In this document: positions 7,966 through 18,138 of the stretch, in pieces
How positions within the stretch are numbered: position 1 is the stretch's first letter
How the letters are laid out: each line of letters opens with the position of its first letter
Origin: Azorhizobium doebereinerae UFLA1-100
GTDB taxonomy: Bacteria; Pseudomonadota; Alphaproteobacteria; Rhizobiales; Xanthobacteraceae
Direction of reading: 5' to 3'
Length of the DNA stretch: 64,000 nt
Assembly (NCBI RefSeq): GCF_000473085.1
Contig: NZ_KI421497.1
Span: 98,249 to 162,248, forward strand
Notes under the pieces: model-generated
The model's database searches: none
Told to the model about the DNA's origin: nothing
The model's input: the letters and a program-made list of their open reading frames with translations, nothing else
Translations under genes and position numbers: made by a program

Positions 7966-9452
7966 TCGCCGGGCCGGGCCAAGGGCACGGCCGCCTCCGG
8001 CGGCGGCGCCAGCGGCACCGTGCCGAAGGCGCGCGGCGGCGGCGCGGTCAGGACCGCCGGCTCCGGCTCGGCCAGCGCACGGGCGAGCGCCACGGTCATC
8101 GCCAGGATGACATAGAGCGGCCAGGCGAGGCCCTGGGTGAGGAAGGTGCCGGACACGCAGAAGCCGACGAGGCCGGAGGTCAGCGCCAGCGCGGCCACCT
8201 GGAGCCGGGGGTCGGTGCCCGGATCGGTGGCGGCCTTCAGGCATTTCAGGCTGCGGCGCATCAGCATCGCCACCATGGTGATGAAGGCGCCGAAGCCGAG
8301 GAAGCCGGTCTCCGCCAGCACGCCGAACCAAGTGGAATGGACCGCGTGCTCATGGCCGTCCCATTCGTTGGTGTAGAAGAAGTAGTTGGCCGGAAAGGTG
8401 TTGACCCCGACGCCCAGCAGCGGATGGGCCTTCACCATGTTCCAGGCCGTGGTCCAGGCGTTGAGCCGGCCCTCGGAGGATTCGTCGATGCCCTGCTCGG
8501 CGGCGCCGCCGGACGAGCGGCCGGAGATGCCCGCCACCGCATAGAGCAGCCCCATCACCACCACCGCGCCGACGATGAGCAGCATCTTGTTCTTCACGAA
8601 CCGGCTGCCGATCACCCCGGTGACGGCGGCAAGGCCAAGCAGGCCGCCACGGCTCTGGGTGCAGACGATCGCCGCCACCACGAAGGCGAAGCCGACCGCG
8701 CCGTAGAGCCGGTTCATGAAATGGGTCCGCCCCACCGCCGCGGCCCCGGCGAAGCTCAGCGGGAACAGCAGCGCCAGGGCGAGATCGTTCGGATCGCCCA
8801 GCACCGATCCGACGGCGCGGCCGATGGTGACACGGGTGCCCTCCACCAGGCCGATGCCGTTCACCTTGTTGTAGATGGCGACGCAGGACACGGCGATGCC
8901 GGCAAGAATGATGGTCTGCACCGCCAGCTGGAAATCCGCCGCCTTGCGGGTGGTCCAGGTGATGAGCAAGGTCATGATCGCCACCTTCACGAAGGTGTCC
9001 GACCAGAACTTGAATGAGAGGTCGCGCCCCGAGGAGGTGAAGGCGGAAGCCGTCACGATCAGAAAGAAGACGACGAAGGCCGTCATCTCGCTCGACCAGT
9101 AGGGACGGATCGAGCGCATGAGCACCAGATGCCAGAACATCACCACGATGGTGAGCTGGGCCAGCAGCTGCGGGATATGCAGGTCGCTGAGCACGGGGAA
9201 GGCTTCGTGGATGCGCAGGAACGAGAAGCACACGAAGATGATGCAGGGCACCGACGGACGCTTGAACGCGAGCACCACGAGGACCGCGCCGCTGGCCAGC
9301 AGCAACGGCATTTCCAGGCCCGGCTTCGCCATCCAGGAATAGAAGATGAACCCGACGCACGCCAACGCGACGATGATCTGCACCCAGTGCCCCTCGCGGC
9401 GCCAGGCTGGCTGGTCCGGTTTTCCGGCCGGAAAATGGGTGCGTTCGGTCAC
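7962..9452 (-). CDS. O-antigen ligase / Wzy-type polymerase membrane protein
   Basis: A 496-residue integral membrane protein with 10-12 hydrophobic segments. Between about residues 325 and 400 it carries the signature periplasmic loop of the O-antigen ligase family (Wzy_C): AHPLLGVGVNTFPANYFF, then AVHSTWFGVLAETGFLGFG, with the conserved H-S-x-[WY]-x-x-x-x-x-E-x-G arrangement. The role is polymerisation of the exopolysaccharide repeat unit or its ligation at the periplasmic face. A Pro/Ala-rich cytoplasmic tail closes the protein. Its stop overlaps the downstream glycosyltransferase start. Because the locus also has a Wzz-like and an SLBB export protein, I favour the polymerase (Wzy) role over lipopolysaccharide ligase. 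Confidence 0.8.
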   Translation of the reverse strand: MTERTHFPAGKPDQPAWRREGHWVQIIVALACVGFIFYSWMAKPGLEMPLLLASGAVLVVLAFKRPSVPCIIFVCFSFLRIHEAFPVLSDLHIPQLLAQLTIVVMFWHLVLMRSIRPYWSSEMTAFVVFFLIVTASAFTSSGRDLSFKFWSDTFVKVAIMTLLITWTTRKAADFQLAVQTIILAGIAVSCVAIYNKVNGIGLVEGTRVTIGRAVGSVLGDPNDLALALLFPLSFAGAAAVGRTHFMNRLYGAVGFAFVVAAIVCTQSRGGLLGLAAVTGVIGSRFVKNKMLLIVGAVVVMGLLYAVAGISGRSSGGAAEQGIDESSEGRLNAWTTAWNMVKAHPLLGVGVNTFPANYFFYTNEWDGHEHAVHSTWFGVLAETGFLGFGAFITMVAMLMRRSLKCLKAATDPGTDPRLQVAALALTSGLVGFCVSGTFLTQGLAWPLYVILAMTVALARALAEPEPAVLTAPPPRAFGTVPLAPPPEAAVPLARPGE

Positions 9453-9533
9453 GTCCAGCGGCCTCTATGGCGGCGATTCCCAGAAGTCGCGCAGTCTATA
9501 CGCAGGATGGCCGGAGGACGAGACATCCGCAGC

Positions 9534-10592
9534 TTACCCCGGTACGGAAACCCGGCGCGCGCCCGCCGCCGCGTAGACGGCGCGCACCTTCGGGGCCAGC
9601 AGGTCCGCCGCATAGCCCTCCCGCGCCGTGCGCCAGGCGGCTTCCCCCATGGCCGCGCGGCCGGCGCCGTCGAGCTGCCGCCAGGCCTCCACCGCCGCCG
9701 CCATGGCGTCGAGATCGCCCGGCGGAAACAGCCAGCCATTCTCGCCCGGCCGGATCAGCTCCGGCAGCGCGCCGACCGCGCTCGCCGCCACCGGGATGCC
9801 CGCCGCCATGGCCTCGATCGCCGCCAGGGGCAGCCCTTCGGCGCGGGACGGCATCAGCAGCAGGCCGATGCGCGGCCAGATCCGCGCCGGGTCGGTGACA
9901 AGGCCATGGAAGACCACAGCGCGAGCGCGCGCCGCCAGGTCCGCCCGCATCGCGCCGTCGCCGAAGGCTTCGAAGGTCAGTCCCGTGCCGAAGAAGCGCG
10001 ACGCCAGCGTGCAGAACAGGTCCGGCCCCTTCTCCGGGCTGAAGCGGCCGACGAAGCCGACCGTATCCGGGCGCGGCGCGGCGGGCGGCGCGGCCGGGAC
10101 CGGCACGAAATTGCCGATCACCTCGGCCCCGAACGGCAGCGCCGCGGCGATCGGCCGGCTCACCGCGATGCGGCGGGCGAGGCAGGAGGTGGCCGCGTCC
10201 ACCGCCTGGTAGAGGGAGACCGGGAACGGCCCGCGCTCCCCGGCATGGAAGGTGGACACGCAGGGCACGCCCGCGAGGCGCGCCGCGAGGCGGCCGAGGA
10301 TGCCGGCCTTGTAGCCATGGGTGTGCAGCACGCCCGGCCGGTCCCGCCGCAGCGCCGCCAGCAGCGGCCCGAAGCCGCCCGCCAGCGTGCGGTGCGGCAC
10401 CCCCGCCGCGTCGAGCTGCGCCAGCCACGGGTTGGCGCCGTGGTCCGCGAGTAGCACGACGCGCACGGCGAGGCCCTCGCGCATCAGGGCGCCCGCCAGG
10501 ACGCCGATATGGGTCTCGATGCCGCCGACGGTGGAGGAATCCACCAACTGCCACACGTCGTCCGCCACCCCATGCCCTCCCGACCCGGTCAT
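9534..10592 (-). CDS. Glycosyltransferase family 4
   Basis: Classic GT4 enzyme of 352 residues: GG.E.H motif near the N-terminus ([17 protein letters not shown]), [33 protein letters not shown], and the donor-binding [20 protein letters not shown] with the E-x7-E pair. The ATG at 10592 is preferred over the codon at 10634 because GGGAGCGG precedes it. It is the most canonical transferase of the locus and is probably cytoplasmic, adding a sugar from a nucleotide donor to the growing lipid-linked unit. It lies 81 bp upstream of the polymerase-type gene on the same strand. Confidence 0.85.
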   Translation of the reverse strand: MTGSGGHGVADDVWQLVDSSTVGGIETHIGVLAGALMREGLAVRVVLLADHGANPWLAQLDAAGVPHRTLAGGFGPLLAALRRDRPGVLHTHGYKAGILGRLAARLAGVPCVSTFHAGERGPFPVSLYQAVDAATSCLARRIAVSRPIAAALPFGAEVIGNFVPVPAAPPAAPRPDTVGFVGRFSPEKGPDLFCTLASRFFGTGLTFEAFGDGAMRADLAARARAVVFHGLVTDPARIWPRIGLLLMPSRAEGLPLAAIEAMAAGIPVAASAVGALPELIRPGENGWLFPPGDLDAMAAAVEAWRQLDGAGRAAMGEAAWRTAREGYAADLLAPKVRAVYAAAGARRVSVPG

Positions 10593-10702
10593 TTCGCCGC
10601 TCCCGCGCCCGCGCAGGCCATCTATGTCGCGCAAGGCCCTGTATCCCGCCGCCGGCTCTGATATATGCGCCCAGCTACTGTTTGAACGAGGCGCCGCGAC
10701 CC

Positions 10703-11401
10703 ATGTCCACCGTCACCGCTTTCACCGACAAGGCCACCGTCGCCCAGCTTACGGCGCGCATGCTGCTGGAAGTCGAAGCGGTGCGCTTCTCCTCCGGCGA
10801 GCCCTTCATCTTCACCTCCGGCTGGGCGAGCCCGGTCTATATCGACTGCCGCCGGCTGATCTCCTTCCCCCGCGTGCGCCAGACGCTGGTGGACTTCGCC
10901 ATCTCCACGCTCTACCGCGAGATCGGCTTCGAGCAGTTCGACACCGTGGCCGGCGGCGAGACCGCGGGCATCCCGTTCGCCGCCTGGATCGCCGACCGGC
11001 TGATGCTGCCGATGCAATATGTGCGCAAGAAGCCCAAGGGCTTCGGCCGCAACGCCCAGATCGAGGGCCATCTCGACGCCGGATCGCGCGTGCTGCTGGT
11101 GGAAGACCTGACCACCGATGGCCGCAGCAAGGTGAATTTCGTCCAGGCCCTGCGCAATGCGGGCGCCACCTGCGACCATTGTTTCGTCTTCTTCTATTAC
11201 GACATCTTCAACGAATCGAAGGACATCCTGAAGGAGGCGGGCCTGCAACTGCACCATCTGTGCACCTGGTGGGACATCCTCGCCGCGGTGAAGACCATGA
11301 ACCGCTTCGAGGCCGCCCAGGTGGCGGAGATCGAATCCTTCCTCAACGATCCGCACGCCTGGTCGAAGGCCCATGGCGGCGCCTCGCAGCTGAGCGAGTA
11401 G
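10703..11401 (+). CDS. pyrE: Orotate phosphoribosyltransferase
   Basis: A 232-residue cytoplasmic enzyme converting orotate plus PRPP to orotidine 5'-phosphate in pyrimidine synthesis. It shows the [14 protein letters not shown] start of the family, the catalytic-loop region [17 protein letters not shown] (flexible-loop lysines) and the PRPP-binding motif [11 protein letters not shown]. The ATG at 10703 has a GAGG 12 bp upstream; an in-frame TTG at 10682 is less likely. pyrD follows after 10 bp, so the two pyrimidine genes form an operon. The length is slightly longer than the E. coli type and matches alphaproteobacterial homologues. Confidence 0.95.
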   Translation: MSTVTAFTDKATVAQLTARMLLEVEAVRFSSGEPFIFTSGWASPVYIDCRRLISFPRVRQTLVDFAISTLYREIGFEQFDTVAGGETAGIPFAAWIADRLMLPMQYVRKKPKGFGRNAQIEGHLDAGSRVLLVEDLTTDGRSKVNFVQALRNAGATCDHCFVFFYYDIFNESKDILKEAGLQLHHLCTWWDILAAVKTMNRFEAAQVAEIESFLNDPHAWSKAHGGASQLSE

Positions 11402-11411
11402 CCGCCGGACC

Positions 11412-12482
11412 ATGGATCTCTACCCCCTCCTTCGCCCCCTGCTGCCGCTCATCTCCCCCGAGCGGGCCCATGGCCTGTCGATCCGCGCGCTGAAGAAGGG
11501 CCTCGTGCCCGCCGACCGCCGGCCCGATTCCCCCATCCTGGCGACGCGGGTGTGGAACATCGACTTTCCCAATCCCATCGGGCTCGCGGCGGGCTTCGAC
11601 AAGGATGCGGAAATCATCGACCCCCTGCTGTCGCTGGGCTTCGGCTTCGTGGAGGTGGGCTCGGTGACACCGCGCCCACAGCCGGGCAACCCCAAGCCCC
11701 GGCTGTTCCGGCTGGACGAGGACCAGGGGGTCATCAACCGCTTCGGCTTCAATTCGGAGGGCCTCGCGCCCTTCATCTACCACCTCGGCCGCCGGCGCGC
11801 GGCGGGCCTGCCCGGCATCGTCGGCGCCAACGTGGGCAAGAACAAAGAGACCGAGGACGCGAGCGAGGACTATGTCGCCGGCGTCTCGGCCACCTGCCGC
11901 CTCGCCGACTATATCGTCTGCAACATCTCCTCGCCCAACACGCCGGGGCTGCGCCTGCTGCAGGCGCGCGCGGAGATGTCCGCGCTCATCGGCCATGCCC
12001 TGTCCGCCCGCAACGAAAGCATTCCCGAGGTGGCCGCGCGGCCGCCGCTGCTGGTGAAGGTGGCGCCGGACCTCGACGACGCCGCGCTGGAGGCGGTGGC
12101 CGAGGTGGCGCTCGAACTCGGCGTCGACGGCATCATCATGGGCAACACCACGCTGTCGCGCCCGGCCAGCCTGCGCAGCCGCGACAAGGGCGAGACCGGC
12201 GGCCTGTCCGGCAAGCCGCTGTTCGCCCTCTCCACGGAGCGGCTCGGCGCGCTCTACCGCATCGTGCGCGGGCGCATTCCCCTCGTCGGCGTGGGCGGCG
12301 TCTCGTCCGGCGCCGACGCCTATGCCAAGATCCGCGCCGGCGCCGACCTGGTGCAGATCTATTCCGCCCTCGTGTTCCACGGGCCGGGCCTCGTGCCGCG
12401 CATCAAGGCCGACCTCGCCGCGCGGCTGAAGGCGGACGGCTTCAGCCACGTGGCCGAGGCGGTGGGCGCCGACTTTCGCTGA
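11412..12482 (+). CDS. pyrD: Dihydroorotate dehydrogenase (quinone), class 2
   Basis: A 356-residue FMN enzyme that oxidises dihydroorotate and passes electrons to membrane quinone. The class-2 features are visible: an amphipathic N-terminal helix region (LYPLLRPLLPLISPERAHGL), NPIGLAAGFDKDAE, NRFGFNSEG, the active-site serine segment NISSPNTPGLR, KVAPDLDD, and the FMN-phosphate site GVGGVSSGADAYAKIRAGA. It starts 10 bp after pyrE. Its stop is 24 bp from the convergent mscL stop. Confidence 0.95.
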   Translation: MDLYPLLRPLLPLISPERAHGLSIRALKKGLVPADRRPDSPILATRVWNIDFPNPIGLAAGFDKDAEIIDPLLSLGFGFVEVGSVTPRPQPGNPKPRLFRLDEDQGVINRFGFNSEGLAPFIYHLGRRRAAGLPGIVGANVGKNKETEDASEDYVAGVSATCRLADYIVCNISSPNTPGLRLLQARAEMSALIGHALSARNESIPEVAARPPLLVKVAPDLDDAALEAVAEVALELGVDGIIMGNTTLSRPASLRSRDKGETGGLSGKPLFALSTERLGALYRIVRGRIPLVGVGGVSSGADAYAKIRAGADLVQIYSALVFHGPGLVPRIKADLAARLKADGFSHVAEAVGADFR

Positions 12483-12506
12483 GCGGCTGAGGACGCGCCC
12501 CCGGCG

Positions 12507-12956
12507 CTAGACCTGCGGGGCCGGGCGCTCCTCCCCGCCCCGCGCGGCCACGTCGCGGGCCAGCAGGTCGCGGATCTCCTCCAGCAGCAGTTCCGAGCGC
12601 GGCGGCGCGGCGGGCTTCTTCTCCTCGTCGCGCTTGAGCGAATTGATCGCCCGCACGATGAAGAACAGGATCGCCGCCACGATGATGAAGTTGATCGCGA
12701 TGGTGATGAAGTTGCCATAGGCCAGCACCGCGCCCTGCTTCTTGGCATCGGCCAGATTGTCGGCCGTCACGGCGGAGGACAGCGGCAGGAAGTAATTGGA
12801 GAAATCGAGGCCGCCGCTCACCGAGCCGATGATCGGCATGAACACGTCGCCCACCAGCGAGGTGACGATGTTTCCGAACGCGGCGCCGATGATGACGCCG
12901 ACGGCGAGATCGACGACATTGCCCCGCATGGCGAACTGCTGGAACTGCTTCAGCAT
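12507..12956 (-). CDS. mscL: Large-conductance mechanosensitive channel
   Basis: A 149-residue inner-membrane channel that opens under osmotic downshock. The start [20 protein letters not shown] at 12956 is fixed by GGAGG six bases upstream; the frame stays open further left but that part is not family sequence. TM1/pore helix [20 protein letters not shown] and TM2 [21 protein letters not shown] are clear, and the cytoplasmic helix [15 protein letters not shown] closes the protein. It is monocistronic and convergent with pyrD. Confidence 0.95.
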   Translation of the reverse strand: MLKQFQQFAMRGNVVDLAVGVIIGAAFGNIVTSLVGDVFMPIIGSVSGGLDFSNYFLPLSSAVTADNLADAKKQGAVLAYGNFITIAINFIIVAAILFFIVRAINSLKRDEEKKPAAPPRSELLLEEIRDLLARDVAARGGEERPAPQV

Positions 12957-13341
12957 CCGGACCTCCTCGCTATGAGCCGGGTCGGCGCGCCGGGCTGCGG
13001 CCCCGCCTTCACCCCGTTTCATCTGATCGTCTGACCTGCGTCTCTTTACCCATCCGCGGACGGGCGATTCCCGCATCCGCTATTGTGCGTGGCATGGCCC
13101 GGGAAGGGAATGCGCCCCCGCTGGTCAACGCGCGTGCGGCGATTACGTGCCATCCACCAGCCGCCCGCCGCGACCGCTGCGCACGCGCCATGTTTCCGAG
13201 CGTCGCAAGCGGAGGCGTGACGCTTTCATGACTTTGAGCGCGATGCCTCCTATGATAGGGAGTGCCGGCGTTCGGCGACGGGCGCGGCTCAAAAGGCCTA
13301 TGAAATCACTCCTTGTGGACAGCATGGCGACAGCAGAGAGA
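12957..13341. other. Intergenic region between mscL and fabA
   Basis: 385 bp between divergent mscL and fabA. I see no credible gene: the open frames here lack a ribosome-binding site or family resemblance. It should hold the mscL promoter near 12960-13080 and the fabA promoter upstream of 13342. TATGAT at 13251-13256 resembles a -10 element but has no convincing -35 partner. Confidence 0.5.
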
Positions 13342-13887
13342 ATGGCGGACCGGCAGACCAGCTTCGACTACGAGGAACTCCTCGCCTGCGGACGGGGCGA
13401 GCTGTTCGGTGCCGGGAATGCACAGCTTCCCTTACCTCCCATGCTGATGTTTGACCGCATCTCGGAAATTTCCGAGACCGGCGGCGCCTACGGCAAGGGC
13501 ATGGTGCGCGCGGAACTCGACGTCAATCCGGACCTCTGGTTCTTCCCGTGCCACTTCAAGGGCGACCCGGTGATGCCCGGCTGCCTGGGCCTGGATGCGC
13601 TTTGGCAGATGGTCGGCTTCTTCCTCGGCTGGCTGGGCTCGCCCGGCCGCGGCCGGGCGCTGGGCCTCGGGGAACTGAAGTTCTCCGGCCAGGTGCTGCC
13701 GACCATGAAGAACGTGGTCTACGGCGTCGACCTGAAGCGCGTCATGCGCTCCAAGCTGGTGCTCGGCATCGCCGATGGCTGGCTGTCGGCGGATGGAGAG
13801 ATCATCTATCGCGCCAAGGATCTGAAGGTGGGTCTGTTCCAGACCGACATGGCTCCGGGCATGGCTCCGGGATCGACGGGCGCCTGA
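13342..13887 (+). CDS. fabA: 3-hydroxydecanoyl-ACP dehydratase/isomerase
   Basis: A 181-residue hot-dog-fold enzyme that dehydrates 3-hydroxydecanoyl-ACP and isomerises the trans-2 to the cis-3 form, the branch point to unsaturated fatty acids. The active-site segment [22 protein letters not shown] carries the catalytic histidine and aspartate. The start [14 protein letters not shown] matches the family length; an ATG six codons earlier (13324) is also possible. It is followed by fabB, the usual partner. fabA-fabB-fabI in this order is a common alphaproteobacterial cluster. Confidence 0.95.
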   Translation: MADRQTSFDYEELLACGRGELFGAGNAQLPLPPMLMFDRISEISETGGAYGKGMVRAELDVNPDLWFFPCHFKGDPVMPGCLGLDALWQMVGFFLGWLGSPGRGRALGLGELKFSGQVLPTMKNVVYGVDLKRVMRSKLVLGIADGWLSADGEIIYRAKDLKVGLFQTDMAPGMAPGSTGA

Positions 13888-14012
13888 CACCGCCTCGCCA
13901 CGATCCTCTGCCATCCCCCTCGGGAATGGGGCGGACGCTGGCTGGATGACGCCATCCGCAGCATGACCACACCCGGCGCCCGGCTTCCTGTCCGGGCTGA
14001 TCCGGGCTCCGC

Positions 14013-14031
14013 GCGGACCGTTCCGGTCCGC
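14013..14031 (+). terminator. Hairpin between fabA and fabB
   Basis: A perfect 7-bp stem (GCGGACC with GGTCCGC, loop GTTCC) lies in the 243-bp fabA-fabB gap, followed only by a weak T-rich stretch (TGTTTG). It may attenuate fabA-to-fabB read-through or be an mRNA processing site; it is not a strong intrinsic terminator. Confidence 0.35.
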
Positions 14032-14130
14032 CACTGTTTGGGCTTCGCCCGCGCTGCCCTTGCCGGACGGCATAGGCGGCGGCGGGCTCCCCGGTGCGGG
14101 AAGCGCCGGAGGTTTTGACTGGGAGGTGAC

Positions 14131-15354
14131 ATGCGGCGCGTCGTCGTCACCGGGATGGGCATCGTCTCGTCTATCGGAAATTCCACACAGGAAGTGCTGG
14201 CCAGCCTGCACGAGGCCAAGAGCGGCATTTCTACCGCCACCGAATTCGCCCGCCTCGGCTTCCGCTGCCAGGTGCAGGGGGCGCCGACCCTCGACGCCAG
14301 CGCCGTGGTCGACCGCCGCGCCATGCGCTTCCACGGCGGCGGCACCGCCTGGAACCATGTGGCCATGGACCAGGCGATCCTGGATTCGGGCCTTGAGGCC
14401 AGCGAGGTCTCCAGCGAGCGCACCGGCATCATCATGGGCTCGGGCGGCCCGTCCACCCGCACCATCGTGGAAGCCGCCGACATCACCCGCGAGAAGGGGC
14501 CGAAGCGCGTCGGCCCGTTCGCGGTGCCGAAAGCCATGTCCTCCACGGCCTCGGCGACGCTCGCCACCTGGTTCAAGATCAAGGGCGTGAACTATTCCAT
14601 CTCGTCCGCCTGCGCGACGTCCAACCATTGCATCGGCAATGCGTACGAGATGATCCAGTACGGCAAGCAGGACGTGATGTTCGCCGGCGGCTGCGAGGAA
14701 CTGGACTGGACCCTGTCCGTCCTGTTCGACGCCATGGGCGCCATGTCCTCCAAATACAACGACACCCCGGCCAAGGCATCCCGCGCCTATGACGTGAACC
14801 GCGACGGCTTCGTCATCGCCGGCGGCGCCGGCGTGCTGGTGCTGGAAGAGCTGGAGCACGCCAAGGCGCGCGGCGCCAAGATCTATGGCGAGATCGCCGG
14901 CTACGGCGCCACCTCGGACGGCTACGACATGGTCGCCCCATCCGGCGAGGGCGCCGAGCGCTGCATGCGCCAGGCCCTGTCCACGGTGAAGATCCCGGTG
15001 GACTACATCAACCCGCACGCCACCTCGACCCCGGCCGGCGACCCGCCGGAAATCGAAGCCATCCGCAAGGTGTTCGGCGTCGGCGAGAAGTGCCCGCCCA
15101 TCTCCGGCACCAAGTCGCTGACCGGCCATTCGCTCGGCGCCACCGGCGTGCAGGAGGCGATCTACTCGCTGCTGATGATGCAGAACGGCTTCATCTGCGA
15201 GAGCGCCAACATCGAGGAACTGGACCCGGCGTTCGCGGACATGCCGATCGTGCGCAAGCGCATCGACAATGCCAAGCTCGCCTGCGTGCTGTCGAACTCG
15301 TTCGGCTTCGGCGGCACCAATGCCAGCCTGGTCCTGAAGCACATCGACGCCTGA
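14131..15354 (+). CDS. fabB: Beta-ketoacyl-ACP synthase I
   Basis: A 407-residue condensing enzyme elongating acyl-ACP, essential for the unsaturated branch started by FabA. The catalytic triad motifs are visible: cysteine in [14 protein letters not shown], first histidine in [11 protein letters not shown], second histidine in [13 protein letters not shown], and the [10 protein letters not shown]-terminal loop. GGGAGG lies five bases before the ATG. It is 243 bp downstream of fabA and 111 bp upstream of fabI, all on the same strand. Confidence 0.95.
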   Translation: MRRVVVTGMGIVSSIGNSTQEVLASLHEAKSGISTATEFARLGFRCQVQGAPTLDASAVVDRRAMRFHGGGTAWNHVAMDQAILDSGLEASEVSSERTGIIMGSGGPSTRTIVEAADITREKGPKRVGPFAVPKAMSSTASATLATWFKIKGVNYSISSACATSNHCIGNAYEMIQYGKQDVMFAGGCEELDWTLSVLFDAMGAMSSKYNDTPAKASRAYDVNRDGFVIAGGAGVLVLEELEHAKARGAKIYGEIAGYGATSDGYDMVAPSGEGAERCMRQALSTVKIPVDYINPHATSTPAGDPPEIEAIRKVFGVGEKCPPISGTKSLTGHSLGATGVQEAIYSLLMMQNGFICESANIEELDPAFADMPIVRKRIDNAKLACVLSNSFGFGGTNASLVLKHIDA

Positions 15355-15465
15355 GGACGCCCGGCGCCGTCAGGATTGGAAACTTCAGGTGATCGCCGCC
15401 GGCATGGCGCTGGACCCGCAGGTCTGCTATCGCCGTTGCAACGTGGCAACTGAGGACCATCGGCA

Positions 15466-16344
15466 ATGCACGACCTGATGAAGGGCAAGCGCGGCCTGGT
15501 GATGGGCGTGGCGAACGACCATTCCATCGCCTGGGGGATCGCGAAAACCTTGGCCGGTCAGGGCGCGGAGCTTGCTTTCACCTATCAGGGCGAAGCCATG
15601 GCCAAGCGGGTCCGCCCGCTGGCCGAGAGCCTCGGCGCCAAGGTGATGATGCCGTGCGACGTCGAAGACCTGGCCAGCGTCGACGCCCTCTTCGCCGCCC
15701 TGAAGGCCGAATGGGGCAGCATCGACTTTTTGGTGCATGCGGTCGCCTTCTCCGACAAGTCCGAGCTGAAGGGCCGCTATGCAGACACCACGCGGGAGAA
15801 CTTCTCCCGCACCATGCTGATCTCCTGCTTCTCCTTCACCGAGGTGAGCAAGCGGGCGGCGGAGCTGATGACCGAGGGCGGCTCCATCATCACCCTGACC
15901 TATGGCGGCGCCACCCGGGTGATGCCCAACTACAACGTCATGGGCGTTGCCAAGGCGGCGCTGGAGGCGAGCGTGCGCTACCTCGCCGCCGACTTCGGCC
16001 CGCAGGGCGTGCGGGTGAACGCCATCTCCGCCGGCCCGGTCCGCACCCTGGCGGGGGCCGGCATCGCCGACGCCCGGCTGATGTTCAACTACCAGAAGCG
16101 CCACGCGCCCCTGCGCCGCACCGTGTCGCTGGACGAGGTGGGCGGCTCCGCCCTCTACCTGCTGTCCGAGCTGTCGGGCGGCGTCACCGGCGAGATCCAC
16201 TTCGTCGACAGCGGCTACAACATCATGTCCATGCCGCATCCCGACGTGCTGAAGACCCAGGAAGACGCCGAGGCGAAGCTGGCAGCGGAAGGCGACGCCT
16301 CCTCGGGCGCGGCGCCGCACGCCGCCCCCAAGGCTGCGGAATGA
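15466..16344 (+). CDS. fabI: Enoyl-ACP reductase (NADH)
   Basis: A 292-residue short-chain dehydrogenase-fold enzyme performing the last step of fatty-acid elongation and the usual triclosan/isoniazid-class target. It shows the FabI cofactor segment GLVMGVANDHSIAWGIAKTL, the active-site YNVMGVAKAALEA (Tyr-x6-Lys) and the substrate loop SAGPVRTLAGAGI. Compared with E. coli FabI it has about 25 extra C-terminal residues rich in Ala/Glu/Lys, common in rhizobial homologues. It lies downstream of fabB. Confidence 0.95.
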   Translation: MHDLMKGKRGLVMGVANDHSIAWGIAKTLAGQGAELAFTYQGEAMAKRVRPLAESLGAKVMMPCDVEDLASVDALFAALKAEWGSIDFLVHAVAFSDKSELKGRYADTTRENFSRTMLISCFSFTEVSKRAAELMTEGGSIITLTYGGATRVMPNYNVMGVAKAALEASVRYLAADFGPQGVRVNAISAGPVRTLAGAGIADARLMFNYQKRHAPLRRTVSLDEVGGSALYLLSELSGGVTGEIHFVDSGYNIMSMPHPDVLKTQEDAEAKLAAEGDASSGAAPHAAPKAAE

Positions 16345-16347
16345 TCC

Positions 16348-17307
16348 ATGGCGGCGGAGCGCTTCGCGCGGCTGCGTGCAAGCGATCCCGTCTGGCTGGC
16401 GGACGGCGGGCTTGAGACCCGGCTGATCTACGAAGCCGGCCTCGACCTGCCTGAGTTCGCCGCCTTCCTTCCGCTGTTCCGCCCCGGCGAACGGGAGATC
16501 CTCGCCGACATCTACCGCTCCTACCTGGCGATCGCCGCCGCGTCGGGCCTGCCCATGCAAATGGGCACGCCGACCTGGCGCGCTCATCGCGACTGCCTCT
16601 CCCGCCTCGGCTTCGATGCGCCCGGCGACGTGGCGCGGGTGAATGGCGAAGCGGTGCGCTTCCTCGACGGCCTGCGGACCGAAGCCGGTCTCGGCGACCG
16701 GGTGGTGATCGCCGGCGTCATCGGCCCGCGCGCCGATGGCTATGATCCCGCCGGCGCTCCCGACCGCGCCACCGCGCGGGCCTACCACCGGGAACAGGCG
16801 GAGATCCTGGCCGGCGCCGGCGTCGACCTGCTCTACGCCCCCACCTTCGCCGGCGCGGCCGAACTGGAAGGCGTCGCCGAGGCCATGGCCGCCACCGGCC
16901 TGCCCTATGTCCTGGCCCCGGTGATCGACCCCGACGGCCGGCTGATGGACGGCACGCCCTTCGCCGATGCCATCGCCCGCATTGATGCGACGGTGGTCCC
17001 GCCGCCCGTGGACTTCATGGTCGGCTGCACCCACCCCACCCGCTTCCGCGCCGCCCGCGCGGCCACGGCGCCGAATGGCCCCCTCGCGAGCCGCGTCGCC
17101 GGGCTCAAGGCCAATGCCTCCACGCTGCCGCCGGAGGAACTGGCGAAGCTCACGACGCTGGACGAGGGCGCGCCCGACAACTTCGCCCGCGAGATGCTGG
17201 GCCTGCGGCGCGACTACGGGCTGCGCCTGCTGGGCGGCTGCTGCGGCACCAACCATCGCCATATCGCCGCGCTCGCCGCCGCATTGGTGGCGGACCGGGC
17301 GCCATGA
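16348..17307 (+). CDS. Homocysteine S-methyltransferase family protein
   Basis: A 319-residue TIM-barrel protein of the MmuM/BHMT/MetH-N family. It starts with the family motif WLADGGLETRLIYE. The three zinc-binding cysteines can be assigned to VGCTHP and LGGCCGTNHRHI at the C-terminus. It would transfer a methyl group from S-methylmethionine, betaine or a related donor to homocysteine. Only 3 bp separate it from fabI, so it is probably co-transcribed, though no metabolic link is obvious. The donor cannot be told from sequence, so no gene symbol is given. Confidence 0.8.
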   Translation: MAAERFARLRASDPVWLADGGLETRLIYEAGLDLPEFAAFLPLFRPGEREILADIYRSYLAIAAASGLPMQMGTPTWRAHRDCLSRLGFDAPGDVARVNGEAVRFLDGLRTEAGLGDRVVIAGVIGPRADGYDPAGAPDRATARAYHREQAEILAGAGVDLLYAPTFAGAAELEGVAEAMAATGLPYVLAPVIDPDGRLMDGTPFADAIARIDATVVPPPVDFMVGCTHPTRFRAARAATAPNGPLASRVAGLKANASTLPPEELAKLTTLDEGAPDNFAREMLGLRRDYGLRLLGGCCGTNHRHIAALAAALVADRAP

Positions 17308-17356
17308 GGCCGGATCTGGCGGCTCTCGACCCGGCGCTTTCAAGGATTCTCCGCGC

Positions 17357-18135
17357 ATGAACTCCTGGGCCGTCGCCGCCATCGCCTTCGTCTGCATGTT
17401 CTCCGCCGCCATGGGCGCGATGCTGGCCGCCCGGTATCTGCCGGCGCAGCATGTCTCGAAGGAGACGCAGGACGCCGTGAAGCTGGGCGTCGGCATGATC
17501 GCCGCCATGGCCTCGCTCATCCTCGGGTTGATGACGGCGTCGGTGAAGGGCGCGTTCGACACCACCGACCGCGACGTGCACACCTATGCCACCTATATCC
17601 GCGCGCTCGACAGCACCCTGCGCCACTATGGACCGGAGGCGATCCCAGCGCGCGCGCTGCTGGACGGCTACAGCCGGGCGGTGAGGGCCGAGACCTGGGA
17701 CGAAGCGGGCTTGCCGCAACCCAGCGAAGATGCATCCTCGGAGGTCCTGATGGCCCGCCTCGACAGCGTCCTGCATGGGCTGGCGCCCGCGACCGACGAG
17801 CAGCGCCAGATGCGCAGCGAGGCGCTGCCCGCTTCAACGCGCTGGTCACCACCCGCTGGACGGTGCTGGAGGAGAGCGTGACCGCCATCCCGCCGGTCTT
17901 CACGGTGGTGCTGGTCATCTGGCTGACGCTGATCTTCCTGAGCTTCGGCCTGTTCGCCCCGCCCAACCCGGTGAGCATCGGCGCCTTCTTCCTCTGCTCG
18001 CTGTCCATCGCCGGCTCGCTCTTTCTCATCATGGAGATGAGCGGGCCGTTCGACGGCTTCATCGCCATCTCGCCCAAGGCCATGAACGACGCCATCACCG
18101 CCATCGAGCGGCCGGACGCCGTGCCGGGGCGCTGA
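17357..18135 (+). pseudogene. DUF4239-type membrane protein gene broken by a frameshift
   Basis: Two adjacent frames encode the two halves of one protein. The first starts with MNSWAVAAIAFVCMFSAAMG at 17357 and runs through VKGAFDTTDRDVHTYATYIR to about 17820. It then goes off frame and stops at 17879-17881. The other frame reads sensibly from about 17827 (ARFNALVTTRWTVLEESV) to FAPPNPVSIGAFFLCSLSIAGS and EMSGPFDGFI, stopping at 18135. Together they match the layout of the DUF4239 (bestrophin-like) family: two N-terminal helices, a soluble middle and two C-terminal helices. The break lies near 17820-17830. Either the gene is inactivated or the read has an indel there; function is unknown in the family. 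Confidence 0.75.
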
Positions 18136-18138
18136 GCG

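Noticed and set aside
13251-13256. TATGAT as the fabA -10 element
   Set aside because: No recognisable -35 at 16-18 bp; the nearest TTGA-like hexamer is 11 bp away.
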